Notes under the pieces: generated by a model | What the model was told of the DNA's origin: nothing | The model's input: the letters and a program-made list of their open reading frames with translations, nothing else | Database searches by the model: none | Program-made: the position numbers and the translations under genes | Assembly: GCA_030424955.1 (NCBI GenBank) | Contig: JAUHVS010000220.1 | Location: forward strand, 1 to 8,412 | Length of the DNA stretch: 8,412 nucleotides | Reading direction: 5' to 3' | Source: a bacterium | Lineage (GTDB): Bacteria; Myxococcota_A; Bradymonadia; UBA7976; UBA1532 | Part shown: piece after piece, positions 1 through 4,997 of the stretch | Position numbering within the stretch: the stretch's first letter is position 1 | Layout of the letters: every line of letters begins with the position of its first letter

Positions 1-151
1 CGGCCTGTACGCCGACGGGATCAGCGCCATCCGCGTGCCCGACCTCACCGGTGAAGCGATCCAGCGTCACGACGCCGCCTACCCGGGCACGATGAGCAGC
101 CCGGCCCGGTGCCCCGCGGGCGGTCGCTACAGCGCGGGATGCCCCGAGTGA
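1..151 (+). CDS. C-terminal end of an unrecognised protein (partial)
   Basis: An open frame enters from the left edge (first full codon at base 2) and ends at TGA 149-151, giving the last 49 residues of a protein that begins outside the window. Almost every codon ends in G or C, matching the real genes here, so the frame is probably coding to its stop. The visible tail starts GLYADGISAIRVPDLTGEAI and has two cysteines near the end (CPAGGRYSAGC). I recognise no family. It overlaps the start of the next gene by 13 bases, or by 4 if that gene uses GTG 148, which suggests cotranscription and translational coupling. The stop is followed at once by the neighbour's signal sequence. Confidence 0.65.
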   Translation, partial: GLYADGISAIRVPDLTGEAIQRHDAAYPGTMSSPARCPAGGRYSAGCPE

Positions 152-1266
152 GCCCGTCCGCTCGCTGGGTGGGCCTCGCCCTCGCCTGCGGGCTGGGGGC
201 GGCCGGGTGCCCCGACACCTCGCTGCCGCCGTTCGATGGCGTCGGCCGCACCCGCGTCTGCACGGCCGAGGAGCTCCTGAGCTTCCAGACGGCCGGCTTC
301 GTGGATGAGCGCGATGACCTGTGGATCGCCTTCGTGGACGTCGGACACGGCGACGCGACCTGGATCCGCACCCCGGGCATCCCGGGGGTGGACGCCCGCG
401 AGATCCTGATCGACGCGGGCAACTGTCGGGTGGGGGCGGGGGACTGCGGCCTGCCGCCGGGCACGGTCCCCGACAGCGGCGATCCCGACGGGGTCGGGGC
501 GCTGATCGACTTCATGAGCCGCAGCGGCCTGCCCCCGGGGCAGCGCATCGACTACCTGGTGGCCACCCACCCCGACAAGGACCACTACGGCGGCGTCTGG
601 CGCATCCTCGACGGCTACGACGTCGCCGCCTACGTGGACACCGGCATCCCCGCCCTCGATCAGGTCACCTACCAGGCGGCCCTGCAGAAGGCCGAGGCGG
701 AGCCTGGCCTGACCATGCTCCGGCCGGCGGGGCGCACCGGTATCGACGCCAGCCGCCCGACCAGTGGCGCGCAGACCGCCTCGTGGGGCCGCGGCCTGCA
801 GGTGCGCCTGCTCAGCGCCGACGCCAGCGCGGCCGAGGACAACAACGGCTCGGTGGTGCTCATGGTGGAGTACCTGGGCGTGCGGGTGCTGATGGCCGCC
901 GACAGCCAGGATCTGCTCGACAGCCGGCTGGCCGCGCTGGGCCCCGAGGTGCAGGCGCAGGTGCTGCGGACCGGGCACCACGGGGGCATCAACACCAGCA
1001 CACAGCCTCTGCTCGACGCCGTGTTCCCGCCCGGGATCGTCGGCCTGCGCTATGGCATCGTCTCGGCCGGGGCCTGGGAGGGCCTGCCCCACCCGGACAC
1101 GCTGGCCCGGCTGTCGACCACCATCGGCGACGCCCGCCTCTACCGGACCGATCGCGGCGACGAGGGCAAGTCGCGCGCCGACGCGGCCGGCGACGACCAC
1201 ATCCTGCTGAGGGTCACCCCCGAGGGCGAGCTGACCGTCTGCTACGCGTTCCCCGACAACCGCTGA
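139..1266 (+). CDS. Lipoprotein with ComEC/Rec2-type metallo-beta-lactamase domain
   Basis: From ATG 139 the protein is 375 residues. A short hydrophobic signal ends in AAGC, so Cys24 is the likely lipidated residue and the enzyme probably sits outside the cytoplasmic membrane. The rest matches the metallo-beta-lactamase module of the competence protein ComEC: VDVGHGDA (about 66-73), the metal motif THPDKDH (His144, Asp146, Asp148, His149), NNGSVVLMVEYLG then LMAADS (Asp255), GHHGG (His280-His281), and HPD plus YRTDRG near the end. No ComEC membrane channel or OB domain is present, so this is a stand-alone secreted version. ComEC-type domains are metal-dependent phosphodiesterases or nucleases; the substrate here is unknown. 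GTG 148 is an alternative start: it forms a GTGA overlap with the upstream stop, has GGGA 8 bases upstream, and keeps the same signal peptide. GTG 109 has no ribosome site and is unlikely. The fold call is firm; the activity is inferred. Confidence 0.85.
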   Translation: MPRVSPSARWVGLALACGLGAAGCPDTSLPPFDGVGRTRVCTAEELLSFQTAGFVDERDDLWIAFVDVGHGDATWIRTPGIPGVDAREILIDAGNCRVGAGDCGLPPGTVPDSGDPDGVGALIDFMSRSGLPPGQRIDYLVATHPDKDHYGGVWRILDGYDVAAYVDTGIPALDQVTYQAALQKAEAEPGLTMLRPAGRTGIDASRPTSGAQTASWGRGLQVRLLSADASAAEDNNGSVVLMVEYLGVRVLMAADSQDLLDSRLAALGPEVQAQVLRTGHHGGINTSTQPLLDAVFPPGIVGLRYGIVSAGAWEGLPHPDTLARLSTTIGDARLYRTDRGDEGKSRADAAGDDHILLRVTPEGELTVCYAFPDNR

Positions 1267-1273
1267 GTCCTCT

Positions 1274-1304
1274 CGGGGGCGCCCCGGCCGGGTCCACCAC
1301 CGGC
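1274..1304. terminator. GC-rich hairpins after the lipoprotein gene
   Basis: Eight bases after the stop codon, CGGGG (1274-1278) can pair with CCCCG (1282-1286) around a GCG loop. GCCGG (1287-1291) can then pair with CCGGC (1300-1304) around an 8-base loop. No T-tract follows, so this is at best a weak or factor-assisted terminator. Such stems are common by chance at this GC content. The rest of the gap, 1305-1424, shows no gene or clear signal. Confidence 0.2.
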
Positions 1305-1424
1305 AGCTGAGCCCCACGGGCGGTCGATCAGGCCGCGCGCCCGCGGCCACCTGGATCCCGCCCCCCGCCCCCACACGCCCAGGATCCGAGCGACAAGCGC
1401 CGCCCGATAAGGCCACGCTGCCCG

Positions 1425-1454
1425 TTGACAGCGGTCCGCAAGCATTTCTATAAG
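1425..1454 (+). promoter_or_regulatory. Sigma70-type promoter for the parA-like operon
   Basis: A perfect -35 box, TTGACA (1425-1430), is followed after 18 bases by TATAAG (1449-1454), five of six matches to the -10 consensus. It lies in a small AT-rich island (about 1440-1470) that stands out from the surrounding GC-rich DNA. Transcription would begin near 1461 and leave a leader of about 32 bases before ATG 1493. This argues against the in-frame GTG at 1454, which lies in the -10 element, and shows that the parA-like unit is transcribed separately from the upstream lipoprotein gene. Confidence 0.7.
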
Positions 1455-1459
1455 TGTTT
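1440..1459. promoter_or_regulatory. Imperfect palindrome over the -10 box, candidate operator
   Basis: The 20 bases AAGCATTTCTATAAGTGTTT form an imperfect inverted repeat in which 7 of 10 base pairs are symmetric (half-site pattern AA-CA-TT-T). It covers the -10 element and ends just before the predicted transcription start, where a repressor would block polymerase. The RHH protein encoded as the second gene of this operon is the natural candidate ligand, since RHH partners of ParA commonly autoregulate. The symmetry is seen; the operator role is inferred. Confidence 0.35.
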
Positions 1460-1481
1460 CAAGATTCACCGTCGACGTTCC

Positions 1482-1486
1482 AGGAG
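1482..1486 (+). promoter_or_regulatory. Ribosome binding site fixing the parA-like start
   Basis: AGGAG lies 6 bases before ATG 1493, an ideal Shine-Dalgarno arrangement. Together with the promoter position it sets the start at 1493 and rules out the in-frame GTG at 1454. Confidence 0.75.
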
Positions 1487-1492
1487 CCACCG

Positions 1493-2593
1493 ATGTCGAG
1501 CCCGGCCGAGTGCTCGGTCTGCAAGACGCGCTTCATCCCGCGTTTCGCCTACCAGCTTCAGCGCACTGCCACCGACGTGCTCTATTTCTGCAGCCAGCAG
1601 TGCCACGAGCAGCACCTCTTCGCCGCCCACCAGAAGACCTGCTCGGTGTGCGAGGCCCGCTTCGACCTGCAGTACGCCTTCCAGCAGACCCAGGTCGATG
1701 GCGAGGTCCGCTACTTCTGCAGCACCGACTGCCGCGCCCATGAGATGACCGAGGTCAAGGCCCGCGCGCAGCGCATCCGGCGCATCGCGGTGCTCAACCA
1801 GAAGGGCGGCACGGGCAAGACCACCACCAGCGTCAACGTCGCCGCGGGCCTGGCCGAGGCCGGCCACCGGGTGCTGCTCATCGACCTGGACGCCCAAGGC
1901 AACGTCGCCGTGTCGCTGGGGCTCAACGCGCCGCGCACCATCTACGACGTCATCGCCGAGGGCGCCCACCCGGCGGACTGCATCGTCAACGTCAACGAGC
2001 GCCTCGACGCCCTGATCAGCAACACCAGCCTGGCCAACGCCGAGTTGCGGCTGGCCGCGGCGCGGGATCGCTACAAGGTGCTCGCGCAGCGCATGCAGAG
2101 CATCACGAACTACGACTTCATCATCATGGACTGCGGCCCAAGCCTGTCGCTGCTCAACCAGAACGCCCTCACGTACGCCGATGACATCCTGATCCCGGTA
2201 TCCTGCGACTACCTGTCGCTGGTGGGGGTCAAGCAGATCCTGCGGACCTTGAAGAAGGTCAACGAGCTGCTGCTCCACCCGGTGAACATCCTGGGCGTGG
2301 TGCCAACCTTCTTCGACATGCGCACCCGCATCAGCGTCGAGGCCGTCAGCACCCTGAAGGCGTACTTCAAGGACCGCGTGCTGCCACCGATCCGGGTGAA
2401 CACCCGGCTCAAGGAGGCGCCGAGCCACAAGAAGACCATCTTCGAGTTCGCGCCCGACTCACGGGGGTCGGCCGACTACCGCAAGCTGGTCGAGCGCATC
2501 CTCGCGGTATACGCGGCGCGAGAGGCGGAGGCGCCTGAGGGGGCGCCAGAGGCAGCGGAGAGGGAGGCCACCGGTGAGCGATCAGGGGCGTGA
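1493..2593 (+). CDS. ParA/Soj-type ATPase with two N-terminal tandem zinc fingers
   Basis: This 366-residue protein has two modules. Residues 6-85 hold two zinc-finger-like units, CxxC...FCSxxC, with cysteines at 7, 10, 33, 37 and again at 50, 53, 76, 80; every equivalent Cys is exactly 43 residues apart, indicating an internal duplication. The YFCSxxC pattern resembles TRASH/MYM/FCS treble-clef fingers, which bind metal and contact proteins or nucleic acids. From about residue 96 a ParA ATPase follows: deviant Walker A KGGTGKTT (104-111, signature Lys104 and Lys109), LLIDLDAQGN (Asp131, Asp133), and Walker B FIIMDCGPS (209-217, Asp213). ParA proteins dimerise on ATP, bind DNA non-specifically, and position plasmids, chromosomes or protein cargo. 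There is no N-terminal helix-turn-helix like that of type Ia ParA; the fingers occupy that position. The last 25 or so residues are Glu/Ala-rich and probably disordered. Its stop overlaps the downstream RHH gene, so the two are very likely partners. The ATPase call is near certain; the fingers' role is unknown. Confidence 0.93.
   Translation: MSSPAECSVCKTRFIPRFAYQLQRTATDVLYFCSQQCHEQHLFAAHQKTCSVCEARFDLQYAFQQTQVDGEVRYFCSTDCRAHEMTEVKARAQRIRRIAVLNQKGGTGKTTTSVNVAAGLAEAGHRVLLIDLDAQGNVAVSLGLNAPRTIYDVIAEGAHPADCIVNVNERLDALISNTSLANAELRLAAARDRYKVLAQRMQSITNYDFIIMDCGPSLSLLNQNALTYADDILIPVSCDYLSLVGVKQILRTLKKVNELLLHPVNILGVVPTFFDMRTRISVEAVSTLKAYFKDRVLPPIRVNTRLKEAPSHKKTIFEFAPDSRGSADYRKLVERILAVYAAREAEAPEGAPEAAEREATGERSGA
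2563..2567 (+). promoter_or_regulatory. Ribosome binding site for the RHH gene inside parA-like
   Basis: GGAGG lies 6 bases before GTG 2574, within the 3' end of the ATPase gene. It supports the overlapping GTG start and translational coupling of the two genes. Confidence 0.7.
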
Positions 2594-2882
2594 CACGGGC
2601 GGACATATCGGAGAGCTGTTCAGCGACGAGGCGGCCGTCGACGAGTTCTTCTCGCCGGGCCGGCCGTTGCGGCCCCCGGTCGCCGCGGTGCGTCCGGCGG
2701 TGGCCGACAAGCCCAAGCACTACAAGGTGATCTCCATCAGCCTCTACCTGGAAGACATCGACCGGCTGAAGCAGCTGGTGCGGGAGCTCAAGCGGCGGGG
2801 GCACACCCGGGCCAACCGCTCCCAGGTCATCCGCGAGGCCCTGCGTCAGCTTGATCTGGACGCCTTCCCGCCGCAGACCTGA
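2574..2882 (+). CDS. Small ribbon-helix-helix DNA-binding protein, ParG-like partner
   Basis: The 102-residue product begins at GTG 2574, overlapping the ATPase gene by 20 bases in another frame. Residues 1-46 are rich in Asp, Glu, Pro and Arg, with no obvious fold. Residues 48-95 fit a ribbon-helix-helix (MetJ/Arc/CopG class): strand KVISISLYLED, helix IDRLKQLVRELKRRG, a turn with HTRANR, and helix SQVIREALRQLD. RHH proteins dimerise, and the paired strand enters the DNA major groove. A flexible N-terminal tail plus C-terminal RHH domain encoded just after a ParA matches the plan of ParG, omega and similar centromere-binding adaptors, which stimulate the ATPase and repress their operon. Partner and function are inferred from context. 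A generic autorepressor unrelated to partition remains possible. No ParB-like gene is visible. Confidence 0.85.
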   Translation: MSDQGRDTGGHIGELFSDEAAVDEFFSPGRPLRPPVAAVRPAVADKPKHYKVISISLYLEDIDRLKQLVRELKRRGHTRANRSQVIREALRQLDLDAFPPQT

Positions 2883-2889
2883 CCGGCGG
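2868..2889. terminator. Hairpin across the convergent gene ends
   Basis: CCGCCG (2868-2873) can pair with CGGCGG (2884-2889) around a 10-base loop containing the RHH stop codon. Only 15 bases separate this gene's end from the stop of the convergent lipoprotein gene, so transcripts from both sides must end here or overlap. No T-tract follows on either strand, so intrinsic termination is doubtful. Confidence 0.25.
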
Positions 2890-2897
2890 CCTCCGGC

Positions 2898-4532
2898 TCA
2901 CTCCACCACCTGGATCGGGCCGGCATCCCAGGTCAGGCACGTCGAGTACGCGTCGGCGATCCCGTCGCCATCCTGGTCGATGTCCGCCACCAGCAGGTTG
3001 AGCACCAGCGGCGCCAGCGCCGGCGGGATCGCCACCAGCCCGGCCATCAGATCCGCCTCGCTCACCACCCCACTGACGGTCCCATCGGTGATGGAGAGGC
3101 CGCCGTCGTCGAAGCGCAGCTGCCCCGTAATCACCGCGTCCGCCACCCGCAGCTCGCCGGGCTGACCGCCTGGCACGGGCAGCCCGAGCTGGAAGTCACC
3201 GGGCCCGGCGGTCAGGGCGCCGGCCACCAGCAGGGCGTTGGGGAACAGCATCAGCGGCACGCCGTTGGCGTCGAAGCTGTCTGGCGTGATCTGCACCCGG
3301 CCCAGGCCCTGCCGGCGCCCGCGCAGCAACGAGAGATCAAACCGCCCATCCTCGACGCCAGGGGGCAACCCCTCGACCGACGGCAAGAGGGTGAGCGAGC
3401 CCTCGGCGATGGACTGCGCCAGGAGGCCGTGGACGAGCGCCGCGAGGCCGGCGAAGGCGTTGTCGGGTACGCCGTCACCATCCAGATCCCGGCAAGGCGC
3501 CTCGACGCCGTCAGGCACGATCTCGAGCCGGGTCATGAACGACGACGTGCGGCCACACGGGGCGTCCCGCCCATCGCAGTTCTGATCGATGCCGTCGCCA
3601 CACAGGTCGGCGGCGAGCGGGTTGAGATCGCCATCGTCGTCGGCGCAGTCCTGCACGGGGCAGAGCGCGGCGCAGTCCACGCCGGCCGGGCACGGCCCGG
3701 CGCAGTCGATCCCGCAGCCCGCGAAGCCATCGCCATCCGCGTCAAAGCCCTCATCCACCGCGCCGTCGCAGTCATCGTCGATGCCGTTGCAGGCCTCGTC
3801 AGCGGGGGCACCGGGGACCGCGTCACACTGGGCGGTGCCGTCGGGGGCGCAGATCCGGACGCCGGACACCGCGCAGGCGCCGTCACCCACCGTGCAGGCC
3901 CCGCCCAGGTCGAAGCCCTCGTCGGTGGCGCCGTCGCAGTCATCGTCCACGCCGTCGCAGCGCTCGTCGCCGGTCTCGACGCACTCACAGCCGTTGAAGG
4001 GGAGGCCGTCGGCGTCGCCAAAGCCCGGCATGCAGGCGGCCAGCTCGCAGACGCCCTCCACGCAGCGACCGCCGCCGTTGTCGAAGGTGCAGGCCCGCCC
4101 ACAGCCGCCGCAGTTCTGCGCGTCCCGCGCGAGATCGATGCCCTCGTCGGCGGCGCCATCGCAGTCGTCGTCGATGCCGTTGCACAGCTCGTCGGTGGGC
4201 GTCCGCGGGCTCGCGTCGCACACCACCTGGGCCTCGTCGGCGGCGCAGATCTGGCGCCCGACCTGGGCGCAGGGCCCGTCGCCGGCCCGGCACACCTCGC
4301 CGAGGCCCTCGAAGGTCTCGTCGGCACGCCCGTCGCAGTCATCATCGCGCGCGTTGCAGCGCTCTTCGCTGGGCACGCAGGTAGGGCTGGCGTCTGAGCC
4401 CGCGCCGCCGTCCAGGCGCAGCCCGACGTCGGCCGCGGCGTCCTCGGTGACGGCGGCGGGGCCATCCCCATCGTCGCAGGCCAGCAGCAGCGCACAGGCG
4501 CACGCCAGCCACAGCGGGCGGGATCGGATCAT
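2898..4532 (-). CDS. Lipoprotein with MopE-like CNGIDDDCDG repeats
   Basis: The 544-residue protein starts at ATG 4532, which has GGAGG 5 bases upstream. A signal peptide ends in the lipobox LLAC, making Cys19 the lipidation site; Asp-Asp follows. About residues 50-330 are Cys/Asp/Gly-rich. Four good copies of a C-N/D-x-x-DDDCDG-x-x-DE motif occur (RCNARDDDCDGRADE, LCNGIDDDCDGAADE, RCDGVDDDCDGATDE, ACNGIDDDCDGAVDE), then a degenerate fifth (LCGDGIDQNCDGRD). A CGGCGRAC segment lies between copies 2 and 3. These match the 'putative metal-binding motif' of MopE-like proteins, abundant in myxobacterial surface lipoproteins. The C-terminal 200 or so residues are repeat-free and rich in Leu, Gly and Val, bounded by DLDGDGVPDN and DIDQDGDGIAD, which look like Asp-rich calcium loops. 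Metal binding, probably calcium or copper, is inferred. Ligand and role are unknown. The small gene upstream on the same strand may share its transcript. Confidence 0.88.
   Translation of the reverse strand: MIRSRPLWLACACALLLACDDGDGPAAVTEDAAADVGLRLDGGAGSDASPTCVPSEERCNARDDDCDGRADETFEGLGEVCRAGDGPCAQVGRQICAADEAQVVCDASPRTPTDELCNGIDDDCDGAADEGIDLARDAQNCGGCGRACTFDNGGGRCVEGVCELAACMPGFGDADGLPFNGCECVETGDERCDGVDDDCDGATDEGFDLGGACTVGDGACAVSGVRICAPDGTAQCDAVPGAPADEACNGIDDDCDGAVDEGFDADGDGFAGCGIDCAGPCPAGVDCAALCPVQDCADDDGDLNPLAADLCGDGIDQNCDGRDAPCGRTSSFMTRLEIVPDGVEAPCRDLDGDGVPDNAFAGLAALVHGLLAQSIAEGSLTLLPSVEGLPPGVEDGRFDLSLLRGRRQGLGRVQITPDSFDANGVPLMLFPNALLVAGALTAGPGDFQLGLPVPGGQPGELRVADAVITGQLRFDDGGLSITDGTVSGVVSEADLMAGLVAIPPALAPLVLNLLVADIDQDGDGIADAYSTCLTWDAGPIQVVE
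3571..4362 (-). repeat. Repeat array coding for the DDDCDG motifs
   Basis: Within the lipoprotein gene, related segments of about 33 bases encode the C-x-x-x-DDDCDG motif, near 4328-4362, 4155-4188, 3931-3962 and 3762-3793, with a degenerate copy near 3571-3607. On the plus strand they read roughly GTCGCAGTCATCGTC. Spacing is irregular (about 170-225 bases) and the intervening sequence differs, so this is an old protein-level duplication, not a recent tandem DNA repeat. Confidence 0.7.
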
Positions 4533-4537
4533 GACGA

Positions 4538-4542
4538 CCTCC
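4538..4542 (-). promoter_or_regulatory. Ribosome binding site fixing the lipoprotein start
   Basis: GGAGG on the minus strand lies 5 bases before ATG 4532. It selects this start over the in-frame GTG at 4571, which would put 13 extra residues before the signal peptide. Confidence 0.75.
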
Positions 4543-4561
4543 AGGTCAGACACGCGCGCGA

Positions 4562-4573
4562 GGGTGCGCACCC
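4562..4573. promoter_or_regulatory. Perfect 12-bp palindrome upstream of the lipoprotein gene
   Basis: GGGTGCGCACCC is a perfect inverted repeat in the 49-base gap between the small-protein gene and the lipoprotein gene, 30 bases before the latter's start codon. It could be a dimeric regulator site or, in RNA, a short stem. A few perfect 12-mers are expected by chance in a window of this composition, so the support is its position only. Confidence 0.2.
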
Positions 4574-4581
4574 AGGTGGGC

Positions 4582-4875
4582 TCAGGCGGAGCGGGGTGAG
4601 GGCAGGAACAAGGAGCGCTCGAGCACCAGCTCGACCTCGATGGCGCGCAGCTCGACGGCGAGGGTGTCGTCGATGGTGTCGCCTGCGTTCAGCCGGTCGC
4701 TGAACTGCCGGCCCAGCCCCATGTATTCGTCCACCTTGGCGCTGAACTGCGCGTCGTCAAAGCGTCGCACGAGGCGGCCACGATAGCGGCCGTATTGGCC
4801 GGCGGCGAGGGGGCCGACGAGGCGCTCGAAGCGCTCGACATACCGCGTGAATTCCTTCTCGTAGTCCGTTGGCAT
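4582..4875 (-). CDS. Small helical protein of unknown function
   Basis: The 97-residue product begins MPTDYEKEFTRYVERFERLV and has no signal peptide, membrane segment or cysteine. It is highly charged with regularly spaced aromatic and leucine residues (for example AGQYGRYRGRLVRRFDDAQF in the middle and AVELRAIEVELVLERSLF near the end). This suggests a compact, soluble all-helical cytoplasmic protein. ATG 4875 is chosen because GGAGAGGA (4880-4887, minus strand) sits just upstream; the frame can extend to 4968, but the extra residues are Gly/Pro-rich and run through a hairpin region, so they are probably not translated. It precedes the MopE-like lipoprotein gene on the same strand by 49 bases and is divergent from the TolC gene. 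I recognise no family. Confidence 0.7.
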   Translation of the reverse strand: MPTDYEKEFTRYVERFERLVGPLAAGQYGRYRGRLVRRFDDAQFSAKVDEYMGLGRQFSDRLNAGDTIDDTLAVELRAIEVELVLERSLFLPSPRSA

Positions 4876-4941
4876 CGCGTCCTCTCCGCAGGCCAGGCCG
4901 GCCGCGGGATGATGCCCGGCGCCCCCAGCCTGGGGCCAGCG

Positions 4942-4972
4942 AAAAACCGGTGGGGGCCGGCTTGACACCGGC
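4942..4972 (-). terminator. Hairpin with T-tract, REP-like, in the divergent gap
   Basis: On the minus strand CCGGTG (4971-4966) can pair with CACCGG (4952-4947) around a 13-base loop, followed at once by TTTTT (4946-4942): the form of an intrinsic terminator. It lies 66 bases upstream of the small-protein start with no minus-strand gene immediately before it, so it could be an attenuator or a block on antisense transcription of tolC. An alternative stem GCCGG/CCGGC (4956-4960 with 4968-4972) overlaps it. The core resembles dispersed REP-like palindromes with GGGGGC/CCGGC arms found between genes in many GC-rich bacteria; the resemblance is from memory and unverified. Confidence 0.4.
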
Positions 4973-4991
4973 GATGGCGCCTGCGTACACC
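4962..4991 (+). promoter_or_regulatory. Weak candidate promoter for tolC-mlaC
   Basis: TTGACA (4962-4967) is a perfect -35 match, but the best -10 at 18 bases, TACACC (4986-4991), matches only three of six positions. Transcription would begin about at ATG 4998, implying an almost leaderless message. The TTGACA also lies in the loop of the REP-like hairpin. A factor other than sigma70 may be used, or the true promoter may lie elsewhere in 4876-4960. Confidence 0.25.
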
Positions 4992-4997
4992 ACGGCG

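Noticed and set aside
127..1416. 429-codon minus-strand open frame opposite the metallo-beta-lactamase gene
   Set aside because: A GC-driven shadow: low-complexity translation without motifs, whereas the plus strand carries the full metal-binding motif series.
1454..1492. Upstream GTG start for the ParA-like protein adding 13 residues
   Set aside because: GTG 1454 overlaps the -10 element and lies upstream of the predicted transcription start; ATG 1493 has an ideal AGGAG.
3571..4362. CRISPR-like array suggested by recurring similar segments
   Set aside because: The recurring segments are inside a protein-coding frame, unequally spaced and imperfect, and encode the DDDCDG motif.
3429..4599. 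Long plus-strand open frames (322 and 336 codons) opposite the MopE-like lipoprotein gene
   Set aside because: They are complements of the CNGIDDDCDG-rich frame; the translations are Ala/Val/Gly- or Pro/Ser-rich low-complexity with no domain, while the minus strand has a ribosome site, lipobox and family motifs.
4876..4968. 31-residue N-terminal extension of the small minus-strand protein
   Set aside because: The extra sequence is Gly/Pro/Ala-rich and covers hairpins; the ribosome site is just before ATG 4875.
4869..4997. N-terminal extension of the TolC protein by 43 residues from 4869
   Set aside because: It would place a charged, Pro/Arg-rich stretch before the signal peptide and run through the REP-like hairpin; the signal peptide sits correctly with ATG 4998 (or 4974).
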